A stretch of 61,733 nucleotides of DNA, taken from Melioribacteraceae bacterium. GTDB lineage: Bacteria > Bacteroidota > Ignavibacteria > Ignavibacteriales > Melioribacteraceae. The stretch's first letter is position 1; every line of letters begins with the position of its first letter. Under the pieces are notes generated by a model. It was not told the DNA's origin, ran no database searches, and was given only the letters and a program-made list of their open reading frames with translations. Made by a program: the position numbers and the translations under genes. This document shows positions 47,401 to 58,097 of this stretch, one piece after another. Location: the NCBI GenBank assembly GCA_015493615.1, contig WGCV01000022.1:80001-141733 (forward strand). The letters are read 5' to 3'.

Positions 47401-48267
47401 ATGGCAATTAGTGCATCAGATGTAAAATTATTAAGAGACAAAACAGGAGCAGGAATGCTCGACTGCAAAAAAGCTCTCCAGGATGCCGATGGCGATTTTG
47501 ATAAAGCCATTGAAATTCTGAGAAAAAAAGGAGCTTCTGTCGCGGCAAAAAGAGCGGAAAGAAAAGCTCACGAAGGCGTTGTCGTAACCAAAATTTGGAA
47601 TGACGGCAAATCCGGAGCGATTTTGGACGTAAACTGTGAAACTGATTTTGTAGCCAACAGCGACGACTTTTTGAACTTTGCTCAGCAAGTTCTTGATATT
47701 ATCGTCGAGAAAAATCCCGCAAATATTGATGAACTTATGGAGCTTGATGTTGACGGCGTCAAAGTTTCCGATATGGTAACCGATACAGTTGGAAAAATTG
47801 GCGAAAAAATTGAAATCTCAAGATTTGCGGTAATTCATGAAGATAACGGAATGCTCGTTGATTATATTCATCACGGAGCAAATTTGGGCGTTTTGATTAA
47901 ATTCGAAAACGTTCCCGAAGCAACCGATGAATTGGTTACAATCGGAAAAGATATTGCAATGCAGATCGCCGCAATGAATCCGAAATATGTAAGCCGCGAC
48001 CAAGTCCCCGCTGAAGTTATCGAAAAAGAGAAAGAGATTTACAAAGAAGTCGCTCAGAAAGAAGGGAAACCTGAAAAGATTCTTGACAGAATTGCCGAAG
48101 GAAAATTAAATAAATTCTTTGGTGAAGTTTGTTTGCTTGAGCAGGCTTTTGTTAAAGATAACAGCAAAACTGTCGGCGACTTAATTAAAGATTATAACAA
48201 AGCTCACGGAACCGATGTGAAATTAACAGAATTTTATCGCTTCCACGTTGCTGACGAAACTAAATAA
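47401..48267 (+). CDS. tsf: Elongation factor Ts
   Basis: A 288-residue EF-Ts, the nucleotide exchange factor of EF-Tu. The N-terminal UBA-like part [20 protein letters not shown] and the core [23 protein letters not shown] and [20 protein letters not shown] are intact. It follows rpsB and ends at a strong terminator. Confidence 0.97.
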   Translation: MAISASDVKLLRDKTGAGMLDCKKALQDADGDFDKAIEILRKKGASVAAKRAERKAHEGVVVTKIWNDGKSGAILDVNCETDFVANSDDFLNFAQQVLDIIVEKNPANIDELMELDVDGVKVSDMVTDTVGKIGEKIEISRFAVIHEDNGMLVDYIHHGANLGVLIKFENVPEATDELVTIGKDIAMQIAAMNPKYVSRDQVPAEVIEKEKEIYKEVAQKEGKPEKILDRIAEGKLNKFFGEVCLLEQAFVKDNSKTVGDLIKDYNKAHGTDVKLTEFYRFHVADETK

Positions 48268-48286
48268 ATTTTATTTATTTAATTGT

Positions 48287-48319
48287 AAAAAGGTCTTATT
48301 TTATAAGACCTTTTTTTTT
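48287..48319 (+). terminator. rpsB-tsf terminator
   Basis: AAAGGTCTTA pairs with TAAGACCTTT across a short T/A loop and a run of T follows. It ends the rpsB-tsf transcript before pyrH. Confidence 0.9.
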
Positions 48320-48335
48320 ATCTATTGGGAAAAGC

Positions 48336-49064
48336 ATGGAATTAAAATATAATAGAGTTCTTTTAAAACTTAGCGGCGAATCGCTGATGGGAAAAAGTAA
48401 AGCCGGAATTGATCCTGAGATTCTTAAATTTTTTGCAGCTGAAATAAACAAAATTCATAAACTCGGCGTTCAAATAGGATTGGTAATCGGCGGCGGAAAT
48501 ATTTATCGCGGATTAAATGCGAAAGATCAGGGAATTGACCGAGTAACGGGCGATCACATGGGAATGCTAGCGACTATGATTAATTCACTTGCGCTGCAGA
48601 ATGCTTTGGAGCATGAAGGGATGTCCACAAGACTGATGAGCGCAATTAAGATGGAACAGATTGCAGAGCCGTACATCAGAAGAAGAGCGGTAAGGCATTT
48701 GGAAAAAGGACGGGTTGTGATTTTCGGCGCCGGAACGGGAAACCCGTATTTCAGCACGGACACGGCGGCTTCTCTGCGCGCAGTTGAAATTGACGCCGAT
48801 ATTATTTTGAAGGGAACGCGAGTTGACGGAGTTTTTGATTCCGATCCTGAGAAAAACAGCGAAGCCGAACTTTATTCGGAAATTAGCTACTTAGAAGTAT
48901 TAACCCGCAAACTGCGCGTTATGGATATGACGGCAATTTCGTTGTGCCAGGAAAATAATCTGGAAATTAAAGTTTTTAATATGAACATCGCCGATAATTT
49001 GGTTAAAATTGTAACAGGAAGCGATATTGGAACAAGCGTGAAAGAAATTCGAGTTAATCAATAA
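48336..49064 (+). CDS. pyrH: UMP kinase
   Basis: A 242-residue bacterial UMP kinase. [13 protein letters not shown] opens the nucleotide-binding site; [30 protein letters not shown] and [19 protein letters not shown] are family signatures. It makes UDP from UMP and joins the ribosome-recycling gene as in most bacteria, 16 bases apart. Confidence 0.97.
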   Translation: MELKYNRVLLKLSGESLMGKSKAGIDPEILKFFAAEINKIHKLGVQIGLVIGGGNIYRGLNAKDQGIDRVTGDHMGMLATMINSLALQNALEHEGMSTRLMSAIKMEQIAEPYIRRRAVRHLEKGRVVIFGAGTGNPYFSTDTAASLRAVEIDADIILKGTRVDGVFDSDPEKNSEAELYSEISYLEVLTRKLRVMDMTAISLCQENNLEIKVFNMNIADNLVKIVTGSDIGTSVKEIRVNQ

Positions 49065-49080
49065 ATATTGAGGCAATATT

Positions 49081-49638
49081 ATGCAAAACGAATATGTACA
49101 AGACGCCGATCACCGGATGGAAAAATCGGTTGAAGCATTTAAACATGAGATTTCCAAAGTAAGAACCGGGAAAGCTACAACCGCGTTGCTTGACGGAATT
49201 AAAGTGGATTATTACGGAACGATGACCCCGATTAACCAAGTCGGCAATGTTTCCGTGCTTGACGCCCATACGCTTTCTATTACTCCGTGGGATAAAAGTA
49301 TGGTGGATAAAGTTGATAAAGCCATTTTGCAGGCTGAATTGGGATTAAATCCCCAAAGCGACGGCACAAATCTGCGAATTCCTATTCCGCCGTTAACCGA
49401 AGAACGGAGAAAAGATTTGGTTAAACTTGTTAAAAAATTTGCCGAAGATGCAAAGATTGCTGTCCGGAACGTGAGACGCGATGCAAACGACCACTTGAAA
49501 CGGCAGGAAAAAAACAAAGAGATTTCCGAAGATATGATGCATGATTTTGAGGAAGAAGTTCAGAAATTAACGGATAAATATATCAAGAAAATTGATGAAA
49601 TTTTGGCTGAAAAAGAGAAAGATATTATGGAAATATAA
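49081..49638 (+). CDS. frr: Ribosome recycling factor
   Basis: A 185-residue RRF. MEKSVEAFKHEISKVRTGKA, GTMTPINQVGNVSVLDAHTL, WDKSMVDKVDKAI and the RNVRRDANDHLKRQEK helix are diagnostic. It splits post-termination ribosomes with EF-G. It follows pyrH and precedes a terminator. Confidence 0.97.
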   Translation: MQNEYVQDADHRMEKSVEAFKHEISKVRTGKATTALLDGIKVDYYGTMTPINQVGNVSVLDAHTLSITPWDKSMVDKVDKAILQAELGLNPQSDGTNLRIPIPPLTEERRKDLVKLVKKFAEDAKIAVRNVRRDANDHLKRQEKNKEISEDMMHDFEEEVQKLTDKYIKKIDEILAEKEKDIMEI

Positions 49639-49666
49639 AATTAATTTAAAAAAGTTGGGAATAAAG

Positions 49667-49696
49667 AAAAACCGTCTTTTTCAAGACGGTTTTTTT
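49667..49696 (+). terminator. pyrH-frr terminator
   Basis: AAAACCGTCTT (49668-49678) pairs with AAGACGGTTTT (49683-49693) with a four-base loop and a T run. Confidence 0.9.
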
Positions 49697-49747
49697 ATTT
49701 AATTTAGTAGATACAATTGTCCAATTTAAACAGAAGAGGCAAAAAAA

Positions 49748-52000
49748 ATGGCAATAACAAAAGAAGATGCACTTAAATATCACAGCGAAGGGCGCCCCGG
49801 AAAAATAGAGGTTGTCGCAACCAAACCATGTTTTACATCAAGAGAATTATCCATGGCTTATACGCCCGGAGTTGCAATTCCTTGTTTGGAAATCGAAAAA
49901 GACGAATCATTAGTCTATAAATATACCGCAAAAGGTAACTTGGTCGCGGTAGTTTCCAACGGAACTGCAGTTCTCGGATTGGGGGACATTGGTCCCATGG
50001 CGGGGAAACCTGTTATGGAAGGAAAAGGAGTGCTATTTAAAAGATTTGCGGATATTGACGTATTTGACATCGAAGTTAAATCGAAAGATCCGAAAGAAAT
50101 TATTTCAACGGTACAAAAATTAGAGCCGACATTCGGCGGAATTAATCTTGAAGACATCAAAGCTCCGGAATGTTTTGAAGTTGAAGAGGAATTAAAGAAA
50201 ACGATGAATATTCCGGTTTTCCATGACGACCAGCACGGAACGGCGATAATTTCGTGCGCGGCATTGATTAACGGCGCGGAAGTCGCCGGTAAAAAATTGG
50301 AAGATATGAGATTGGTTGTAGTCGGAGCCGGAGCGGCGGGAATTGCTTGCAGCAAGCTGTATGTAACAGCCGGAGTGAAAAAAGAAAATATCGCTATGTT
50401 TGATTCAAAAGGGCATATTCACAAAGGAAGAACCGATTTGAACAAATATAAAGCCGAATTTGCTACGGACGTTAAATACGATTCACTCGAAGAAGCAATG
50501 AAAGGCGCCGATGCTTTCTTAGGTCTTTCGAAAGCAAATTTGGTCAGCAAAGATATGGTTCGCGCTATGGCTGATACTCCGATTATTTTTGCGATGGCAA
50601 ATCCTGATCCGGAAATTACTTACGAAGATGCTACAGACGCTCGTCCCGATGTAATTATGGCTACCGGAAGAAGCGATTATCCGAACCAGGTTAATAATGT
50701 ACTCGGTTTCCCCTTTATTTTCAGAGGCGCTTTGGACGTTCGCGCAACGACAATTAACGAAGAAATGAAAATGGCTGCGGTTCGCGCTTTAGCCGGACTG
50801 GCAAAGGAAAAAGTTCCCGACGCGGTAAGCAGAGCTTACGGCGGACAGCATTTTACTTTCGGGCGCGAGTATATCATTCCGAAACCTTTCGATCCCCGTG
50901 TACTTTGGACAGTTGCTCCCGCAGTTGCAAAAGCGGCAATGGATTCTGGAGTAGCAAGGAAAAACATCGAGGATTGGGATGATTATAAAGAGCAGCTAAA
51001 AGAACGCTTGGGATTCTCGAAAGAGATTATTCGTTTGATGATTCATAAAGCCCAAATGACTCCGAAACGCGTTGTTTATCCCGAAGGAGAGGAGGAAACA
51101 ATTATTCGCGCGGCGCACGGAGTTTTCACCGGCAAAATTGCCAAGCCGATTTTGCTGGGGAACAAAGAAAAAATCACAAATACAATTACGAAACTCGGTT
51201 ATTCTCTCGAAAATTTTGATATTTGCGATCCTCAAAACAGTGAACATATTGAAGAATTTGCCGAATATTATTATAAACTTAGGCAGCGTAAAGGTGTAAC
51301 CTATAAAAAAGCTCGTAAACTGGTTGTTAATCCTTACTATTACGGTTCTCTGATGGTTCAGTTCGGATTAGCCGACGCTTTGGTCGGAGGTTACAGAGTT
51401 AATTATCCTACCACTATCCGTCCTGCTCTTGAAAGCGTTGGGATGAGCAAGGGAACGGGAATCGTTGCCGGAATGAGTATAATCGTTCTTGACAGAAAAG
51501 TTCTTTTCTTTGCCGATACCACGGTAAATGTTAATCCGAATGCCGAACAGCTTGCCGACATAGCTATGCTGGCTGCGGAAACTGTATCACGCTTTGAGCT
51601 TGATCCCAAGGTGGCTTTGTTATCATACAGTAACTTCGGCAGCGTTCGCGACGAAGAAACAATGAAAGTTCAGAAAGCGGTTGAATTAATTAAGAAAGCT
51701 AAACCCGATCTGAAGGTCGATGGCGAAATGCAGGTTGATATTGCTCTTAACAGCGATTTGGCTAAGGAAGAATTTGAGTTCTCCGGAATTAAGGGAGACG
51801 CCAATATTCTTATTTTCCCGAATCTTGCTTCCGGCAACATTGCTTACAAACTTATGGAAAGAGCCGCCGGCGCAACGGTTATCGGCCCGATTCTGCTCGG
51901 TATGAAAAAATCAATTCACGTACTGCAGCGCGGCGCAACAGCGGACGACATAATAAACGTTACCGCTATCGCAGTTGTAGATGCGGAATCAAAGAAATAA
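49748..52000 (+). CDS. maeB: NADP-type malic enzyme with phosphotransacetylase-like domain
   Basis: A 750-residue two-domain protein. The N-terminal malic enzyme (about 1-420) decarboxylates malate to pyruvate and has [33 protein letters not shown] and the [13 protein letters not shown] dinucleotide site. The C-terminal part (about 425-745) is a phosphotransacetylase-like domain, usual for the long MaeB form, where it acts in allosteric control rather than catalysis. Flanked by terminators, it is a single-gene unit. Confidence 0.96.
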   Translation: MAITKEDALKYHSEGRPGKIEVVATKPCFTSRELSMAYTPGVAIPCLEIEKDESLVYKYTAKGNLVAVVSNGTAVLGLGDIGPMAGKPVMEGKGVLFKRFADIDVFDIEVKSKDPKEIISTVQKLEPTFGGINLEDIKAPECFEVEEELKKTMNIPVFHDDQHGTAIISCAALINGAEVAGKKLEDMRLVVVGAGAAGIACSKLYVTAGVKKENIAMFDSKGHIHKGRTDLNKYKAEFATDVKYDSLEEAMKGADAFLGLSKANLVSKDMVRAMADTPIIFAMANPDPEITYEDATDARPDVIMATGRSDYPNQVNNVLGFPFIFRGALDVRATTINEEMKMAAVRALAGLAKEKVPDAVSRAYGGQHFTFGREYIIPKPFDPRVLWTVAPAVAKAAMDSGVARKNIEDWDDYKEQLKERLGFSKEIIRLMIHKAQMTPKRVVYPEGEEETIIRAAHGVFTGKIAKPILLGNKEKITNTITKLGYSLENFDICDPQNSEHIEEFAEYYYKLRQRKGVTYKKARKLVVNPYYYGSLMVQFGLADALVGGYRVNYPTTIRPALESVGMSKGTGIVAGMSIIVLDRKVLFFADTTVNVNPNAEQLADIAMLAAETVSRFELDPKVALLSYSNFGSVRDEETMKVQKAVELIKKAKPDLKVDGEMQVDIALNSDLAKEEFEFSGIKGDANILIFPNLASGNIAYKLMERAAGATVIGPILLGMKKSIHVLQRGATADDIINVTAIAVVDAESKK

Positions 52001-52009
52001 ATTGAGTTA

Positions 52010-52047
52010 AAGATTGTCCCGTATTAAGCGGGGCAATCTTCTTTTTT
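52010..52047 (+). terminator. maeB terminator
   Basis: AAGATTGTCCCG pairs with CGGGGCAATCTT (one G-U pair) and CTTTTTT follows, ten bases after the stop codon. Confidence 0.85.
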
Positions 52048-52094
52048 CACTTCGTATTAATTATCTTACCTGTAACAATTATTAAGAAAACTCA

Positions 52095-52727
52095 TTGATT
52101 AAAAAATTTATATATCTCTTTATCAGTCTGCTGATATTTTTTGCCGGAATGCTCCTTTACGGAAATTTTATGAGAATGAAAGATTCCGGGAATTTGCTCA
52201 GCGTGAAAAATATTGCCTCGACTGACTCTGCAAAGATAAAAATTGAAATTAATCTGAAAAAGTATTCTTTAACACTATTTGATGGCGACGTTCCGCTTAA
52301 AAGTTACCGCGTATTTCTCGGTCATTCCGAAAGTAAGCTGGGAAGTTTAAGAAACGGTTTTGTTACTACTCCGACAGGTAAATATAAAGTAACTTCTATT
52401 GATACGAGTAAATTATTTTATATGCGGCTTGTGATTGATTATCCTAATTTTGAAGATATAAAAACAGCTTACAAAAACAATTTTATCAACAGAAAGGAAT
52501 TCCGCCGACTGTGGCAAAAGTTAAGCGACGGAAAACAAATTAAAGTAGATAAAAAGATTTTCGGACCGAAAATTAGTATAGAAGGTTACGGAAAGTTAAA
52601 TTACATACTTAAAAATTTACCTTTTGTTTTCAATTGGACAAACGGTTCGATTGCAATGTGCAATGAAGATATCAGTGAACTAATAAGATTTGTAAAACCG
52701 GGGACCGAAGTTAAAATTGTCGAATAA
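52095..52727 (+). CDS. YkuD-fold protein with lost catalytic residues (L,D-transpeptidase-like)
   Basis: A 210-residue membrane-anchored protein: one N-terminal helix (about 5-22) and a YkuD domain (about 48-208) recognised by KYSLTLFDGDVPLKSYRVFL and TPTGKYKV. Active enzymes need a His in IHG and a Cys in S-H-G-C. Here those places read ISIEG (E163) and TNGSIAMCNEDI (S185), with the nearest Cys four residues on (C189). It is therefore probably not an L,D-transpeptidase in the normal sense. It starts with TTG at 52095 without a strong ribosome site. It overlaps the BamA-like gene by 11 bases. Confidence 0.75.
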   Translation: MIKKFIYLFISLLIFFAGMLLYGNFMRMKDSGNLLSVKNIASTDSAKIKIEINLKKYSLTLFDGDVPLKSYRVFLGHSESKLGSLRNGFVTTPTGKYKVTSIDTSKLFYMRLVIDYPNFEDIKTAYKNNFINRKEFRRLWQKLSDGKQIKVDKKIFGPKISIEGYGKLNYILKNLPFVFNWTNGSIAMCNEDISELIRFVKPGTEVKIVE

Positions 52728-54837
52728 AATATTAAATATTATTTTCATTTTGTTTTTCTCCGCCGTAGCGCTTTGGGGCAAAGGAGTAACAAGGGAGGAA
52801 GTAGAAAACGTAGAAATTCGCGGAAACATTTCCATTCCGGATTATCAGATTGAAAACATTCTTGAGACAAGGGAAACGCCAAACTCTTTATCCCAGTTCC
52901 TTTACGGCATAAATCCTTCGCTTGGTTCTCCTCCGGTTTATTTTGATTCGCTTACAGTTGTTAAGGACGCCGAAAACATTACGAATTTTTATAAAACAAA
53001 AGGCTTTTTCAAAGCAAAAGTGGGATACAAAATTTTTCATAAAAAGGATAAATACGTAAAAATTCTTTTTGTGATTAAAGAAGGGGCGAGAGCAAGGATT
53101 GGTAAAGTAATTCTTAACGGATTTACAAATTTACCGAAGTATTTTAAAAACGATATTGACGACGAGGTAAAATTCGATTCGACCGAATTTTTCGACTCTG
53201 AAAAAATTTTGGCTGCAACGAAAAATATTACGAGTATTCTTCACAATAACGGTTATCTGATGTCGAGCATTCTTAATCCGAAAGCTCTTATCGATACTAA
53301 TCGTAATATCGTAAATTTAACTTTTACTTTGAAATTAGGCTCGAGAATTAAAGTAGCGGATGTTTACGTTCAAAACCAGAGCAGCGAAGAAAACTATGTT
53401 TCTAAAAAATTGATTCTTGAGATTGCCGATGTTCACAAAGGCGACTGGTTTGACGAAAGCCGTATCCAGAAAGGGGAAGTGCGTCTTTATCGCACGGATT
53501 TATTTAATTCCTCGCAGATAAATATCGGGCGGGTTGATTCTGTAAAAGATGAGGTGCCCGTAAAAGTCGTTACTTCGTTGAAGCCGCGCAACGAGGTCGC
53601 GCCGCAGCTGATTGCCAATAATGAAGATAACGTTTTTAATCTCGGTTTGGCAGTCGGGTATTCACGGCGAAACTTTTGGGGAGGCGCCAGAAAACTGAAC
53701 TTGCAGCTTTCGGCGACCGCGCAGGATCCGCTTTCGCTCGTTTCCAATCTTTCCCATATTGACAGTCTTTTTTACGGTTATCTCGATTTAAGAACAACTG
53801 TGTCGCAGCCGCTTCTTTTCGGAAAGTCTATTTTTACAAAGCTTCAGCTTTATTATACTGTACAAAACAGAAGGAGCGAGTATTTTTCTAACATATACGG
53901 TTCCAGGCTGAGTTTTGACTTTTCGCTTCCGAAGAAGGTTTATTTTTCGGGGCTAACCGCTTATATGAGAGCCGAGCGTTCAGTTTATCAGTACAAGGAA
54001 AGTTACATCCAGAACTTGTTTAATTCTTTTATCAGCAACACTCATCCTAATCCGGCGCAGCAGGCGACGCTTGACTCTTTGAGGGAAGTAAACCTGGCAA
54101 ACTTTAAGAGCGTCGGTTCAAACTTGTATATAGCCATTGACGCGGTAAAGAATGCAACGAACGATTTTGTTTTTCCAACTGAGGGTTACACTTTATTTTT
54201 TCATTTGGAAGATGGCAATAATTTACTCGGTGCAATAAATTCAATTTTTTCCGATAAGTTTTCGCGCCCGCGGTATATAAAAGTTATCGCAAATTCAACT
54301 TATTATCCGGAACTCTTTTCCACGTATCGCTCAACTTTGGGAATGAGAATCAGGGTTGGGGAAATATATTTAATCGGCGGTAACAGATCCGACATTCCTC
54401 TTGATGAAAGATTGTACGCCGGAGGAAGTAATTCCGTAAGAGGTTGGAGAAACAGGGAGCTTGTGCCGGTTAATTCATCCGTAAATCTGCAAACCACGAA
54501 TCCACACGATCTCGAGGCGATTCTGCTCCGTAATTTTTCGCCCGGAGGATTTTCGCTGATAGAAGGCTCCGTTGAATTCAGAAGTAAGCTGATTGGCAAT
54601 TTCGGCGGCGTCGTCTTCACGGATTGGGGAAACTCATGGATCGATTTTAAATACTTCCGCTGGGACGAAATTGCGGTAGCCGCGGGTGTCGGATTTCGGT
54701 ACTATACCAACTTTTTCCCAATCAGATTCGATTTGGGATTTAAAGTTTACGACCCCGATTACCGGAAGTCTTTTTTCAAAAAAAGAATAATTCCGGAAAC
54801 ATTTTCATTTCATATTGGGATAGGAGAAGCATTTTAA
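52717..54837 (+). CDS. BamA/TamA-family outer-membrane protein
   Basis: A 706-residue Omp85-type protein: signal peptide (1-20), at least three POTRA-like segments (about 27-100, 105-190, 205-290; VENVEIRGNISIPDYQIENI begins the first) and a C-terminal 16-strand barrel (about 300-706). The conserved ERLYAGGSNSVRGWRNREL is the lid-lock/VRGF region of Omp85. It lacks the full five POTRA length of BamA, so TamA-like or accessory Omp85 is more likely. TTG 52717 lies inside the YkuD gene, so the two are coupled. The terminator stem includes its stop codon. Confidence 0.88.
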   Translation: MSNKILNIIFILFFSAVALWGKGVTREEVENVEIRGNISIPDYQIENILETRETPNSLSQFLYGINPSLGSPPVYFDSLTVVKDAENITNFYKTKGFFKAKVGYKIFHKKDKYVKILFVIKEGARARIGKVILNGFTNLPKYFKNDIDDEVKFDSTEFFDSEKILAATKNITSILHNNGYLMSSILNPKALIDTNRNIVNLTFTLKLGSRIKVADVYVQNQSSEENYVSKKLILEIADVHKGDWFDESRIQKGEVRLYRTDLFNSSQINIGRVDSVKDEVPVKVVTSLKPRNEVAPQLIANNEDNVFNLGLAVGYSRRNFWGGARKLNLQLSATAQDPLSLVSNLSHIDSLFYGYLDLRTTVSQPLLFGKSIFTKLQLYYTVQNRRSEYFSNIYGSRLSFDFSLPKKVYFSGLTAYMRAERSVYQYKESYIQNLFNSFISNTHPNPAQQATLDSLREVNLANFKSVGSNLYIAIDAVKNATNDFVFPTEGYTLFFHLEDGNNLLGAINSIFSDKFSRPRYIKVIANSTYYPELFSTYRSTLGMRIRVGEIYLIGGNRSDIPLDERLYAGGSNSVRGWRNRELVPVNSSVNLQTTNPHDLEAILLRNFSPGGFSLIEGSVEFRSKLIGNFGGVVFTDWGNSWIDFKYFRWDEIAVAAGVGFRYYTNFFPIRFDLGFKVYDPDYRKSFFKKRIIPETFSFHIGIGEAF

Positions 54838-54858
54838 GCTTCTGCTTCTCCGGTTTTT
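54822..54858 (+). terminator. Terminator overlapping a stop codon
   Basis: GGAGAAGC (54823-54830) pairs with GCTTCTCC (54844-54851), and GGTTTTT follows. The loop holds the TAA of the BamA-like gene, so the stem forms across the end of the reading frame. Confidence 0.75.
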
Positions 54859-54869
54859 CCATGAAAAAT

Positions 54870-55805
54870 TTAATCAACAACCTTCTTGATAAAATGCTCA
54901 AGTTCAAGGGCGAATGAGTTTCTGTTAACGAGTTTTTTAATTTCTCCGAGACTTTCTCTTGCCGCGGAATATCCTTCGTTGATAATCGCGCGGTAGTTAA
55001 TAAAGTCCGCCCAAAAAACATCTTTTACTTCCGGATTGATTACCAAATCAGCCGCTTTTAATCTTTCCAAAGAGAGATGATAAGCCGAAATATCTCCCGT
55101 TCGATAGAGAATCTCAAAAAGGTTTTCCGGTTCTTTATCGGCTTTGATGCAATGCGAAACATTTATCGCCAGAACTCTGTCCGCTCCGATTTCCTTAACT
55201 TTACCGACAGGAACGCTTTCCGAGGCGGCTCCGTCCACAAGAAGCATATCGTCTTTTTTTACAGCGGGGAAAATTCCCGGAATAGAAGAGCTTGCTCTTA
55301 CGGCTTCGCGCAAACTGCCGCGAGTAAAATTAACTTCTTTGCCTGAAATCAAATCGGTTGAGATTGCTGAAAATGGAATTTTTAATTCCTCAATTTTTAC
55401 ATCCGGAATCAGCTCAAATATTTTTGAGGTTGTTTCTTCATCAAAGTAGGATGAGTTTTTTATTGTCCTAATCATATTAAATCGAAAACGGAAAAAACTG
55501 ATAAAAGATTCCCAGAAACTTTTATCCATCAACGGAAGATTTTCCCGTGAATTCTTTTTATTGCTTTCATTTAAATCTTGTAAACCGAGTTCCTCCAAAT
55601 CGATATTTTCGATAAAATCGGCGAGTACTTGCTCTGTTTTGTTCGCATTGCCGTAGTAAGCGTAAAGCGAACCTACAACCGACCCCATACTGCATCCTGT
55701 AATGGCGGAAATTTCGATTTTTTCTTTTTCCAATTTCTTAAGAACACCGATGTGGGCTAACCCGCGTGCGCCGCCGCCTCCAAGCGCGATTCCTAATTTT
55801 GACAT
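54870..55805 (-). CDS. Patatin-like phospholipase (RssA-type)
   Basis: A 311-residue patatin-fold lipase. The oxyanion loop is GGGGARGLAHIGVLKKLE (9-26), the nucleophile S39 lies in GCSMG, and the catalytic Asp is D191 in VDGAAS. All parts of the Ser-Asp dyad are present. It probably hydrolyses phospholipid or lysophospholipid acyl esters at the membrane. It faces away from rplU, with divergent promoters between them. Confidence 0.92.
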   Translation of the reverse strand: MSKLGIALGGGGARGLAHIGVLKKLEKEKIEISAITGCSMGSVVGSLYAYYGNANKTEQVLADFIENIDLEELGLQDLNESNKKNSRENLPLMDKSFWESFISFFRFRFNMIRTIKNSSYFDEETTSKIFELIPDVKIEELKIPFSAISTDLISGKEVNFTRGSLREAVRASSSIPGIFPAVKKDDMLLVDGAASESVPVGKVKEIGADRVLAINVSHCIKADKEPENLFEILYRTGDISAYHLSLERLKAADLVINPEVKDVFWADFINYRAIINEGYSAARESLGEIKKLVNRNSFALELEHFIKKVVD

Positions 55806-55854
55806 TTTTCACCATTTTTGTTAAAAACTTCTCTAAAATATATTCAAAATAATT

Positions 55855-55892
55855 TTGATAAAAAAAGATATTATAATTATATTTGTAAGCTA
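55855..55892 (+). promoter_or_regulatory. rplU-rpmA promoter (TTG-N20-TATATTTG)
   Basis: TTG (55855-55857), 20 bases, TATATTTG (55878-55885), then TAAGCTA (55886-55892). Spacing, -7 box and following bases are the same as in the rplM promoter. It precedes the L21 start by about 25 bases with GGAGGA at 55904-55909. Confidence 0.75.
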
Positions 55893-55914
55893 AGTTTAAT
55901 TATTGGAGGATTAG

Positions 55915-56223
55915 ATGTTCGCAGTCGTTGATATCGCTGGACAACAATTTAAAGTAACGGAAAACGAGACACATTACGTGCCTAAATTAGACGCTGAAGC
56001 CGACGCTTCGGTAACGTTTGATTCCGTGTTACTTTATAACGACGGAAAAGAAACAAAAGTTGGCGCTCCCACGGTTGAAGGAGTAAAAGTTGAAGCAAAA
56101 GTGCTTGAACACTTAAAAGACGAGAAAGTGATTGTTTTTAAGAAAAAGAGAAGAAAATCTTATAAAGTAAAAAACGGTCACAGACAGCAATTAACAAAAA
56201 TTGAAATAACAAAGATCGGCTAA
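55915..56223 (+). CDS. rplU: 50S ribosomal protein L21
   Basis: A 102-residue L21. MFAVVDIAGQQFKVTENE opens the protein and VIVFKKKRRKSYKVKNGHRQ is the conserved basic C-terminal part. It is transcribed from its own promoter together with rpmA, 14 bases downstream. Confidence 0.97.
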   Translation: MFAVVDIAGQQFKVTENETHYVPKLDAEADASVTFDSVLLYNDGKETKVGAPTVEGVKVEAKVLEHLKDEKVIVFKKKRRKSYKVKNGHRQQLTKIEITKIG

Positions 56224-56237
56224 TAGAGAGGTAATTC

Positions 56238-56492
56238 ATGGCTCATAAAAAAGGACAGGGTTCATCCAGAAACGGCCGCGATAGTAATCCGCAGTTTCTT
56301 GGCGTAAAAAGATTCGGCGGAGAAAAAGTTACTGCCGGTTCGATTATTGTTCGTCAGAGAGGCACAAAATTTCACCCGGGCGTTAATGTGAAAATTGGCG
56401 GAGACGATACTCTTTTTGCGGTTAAAGATGGATTCGTAAAATTTGAAACCAAAAAGAATAACAGAAAATATGTTTCCGTTTACGAAGCATAA
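56238..56492 (+). CDS. rpmA: 50S ribosomal protein L27
   Basis: An 84-residue L27 starting [20 protein letters not shown], so the N-terminal arm reaches the peptidyl-transferase centre without the cleaved extension found in Firmicutes. [15 protein letters not shown] and [12 protein letters not shown] follow. Normal rplU-rpmA pair. Confidence 0.97.
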   Translation: MAHKKGQGSSRNGRDSNPQFLGVKRFGGEKVTAGSIIVRQRGTKFHPGVNVKIGGDDTLFAVKDGFVKFETKKNNRKYVSVYEA

Positions 56493-56513
56493 ATAAGTTG
56501 TTAAATTTTTGCG

Positions 56514-56546
56514 CAAAAAAAAACCTCTCATTTCGAGAGGTTTTTT
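56514..56546. terminator. Bidirectional terminator between rpmA and mdh
   Basis: CCTCTC (56524-56529) pairs with GAGAGG (56535-56540), with an A run before and a T run after. It can stop both the rpmA transcript and, on the minus strand, the convergent mdh transcript. Confidence 0.88.
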
Positions 56547-56565
56547 CTTTTACATAAGATTTAGA

Positions 56566-57540
<975 letters not shown>

Positions 57541-57602
57541 CTATTTTATCTTAAATGACATTACAAAAATATAAAAAAAGATTAAGTTGTCATATTAAAG
57601 TT

Positions 57603-57631
57603 GAAAATTCGGAATAAAAAATCCGAATTAT
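57603..57631 (-). terminator. Terminator of the RsbW-like gene
   Basis: ATTCGGA (57607-57613) and TCCGAAT (57622-57628) flank an A-rich loop, and on the minus strand TTTTC follows. It lies directly after the stop codon of the RsbW-like gene. Confidence 0.6.
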
Positions 57632-58045
57632 TTATTTGATAAACATTTCGAGGATAGTTTCGGTTCCGTTATTTGTAAAATTAAAGGAAATTTTATCGAC
57701 GAGATTTTTGATAATGAAAATCCCGCGTCCGTTTTCCTTAAGGATATTCTGTTCGGTTGTAGGGTCGGGAATTTCTTCGGGATTAAAACCTTTGCCCTTA
57801 TCATAAATTTTAATAAAAAGAGAATTATCCTCAATTTCAATTTTTATTTTTATGGGAAGATTCGGATTGGATTTGTTTCCGTGTTCAATTCCGTTGGAAA
57901 CGGCTTCGGCAACGGCAAGAGCCAGCCTGTCTTTACGTTCGGCGTCTTTAATAAATCCGGAAACTTTTGATATTACGAATTCCTGAATTTTAGGAAGAAG
58001 TGAAATATCGCTTCCGTAGGTATTTTCTGCGATCAGTTTTGTCAT
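57632..58045 (-). CDS. RsbW/SpoIIAB-like serine kinase (anti-sigma factor type)
   Basis: A 137-residue GHKL ATPase of the HATPase_c_2 family. N-box ALAVAEAVSNGIEHGN, G1 YDKGKGFNP and G2 NGRGIFIIKNLVDKI are intact. Such proteins bind a sigma factor or phosphorylate an STAS antagonist. No sigma, STAS or phosphatase partner is adjacent, so its target is unknown. It stands alone on the minus strand. Confidence 0.88.
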   Translation of the reverse strand: MTKLIAENTYGSDISLLPKIQEFVISKVSGFIKDAERKDRLALAVAEAVSNGIEHGNKSNPNLPIKIKIEIEDNSLFIKIYDKGKGFNPEEIPDPTTEQNILKENGRGIFIIKNLVDKISFNFTNNGTETILEMFIK

Positions 58046-58097
58046 TAAATTTATTTTATTTCTTAATAAAATAGTTTAAATTATTTTTTCAATCAAG

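Noticed and set aside
57550-57600. Bacteroidota-type promoter for mdh
   Set aside because: A TATTTTTG box is present on the minus strand, but no TTG lies 19-21 bases upstream, so the evidence is too weak to annotate.
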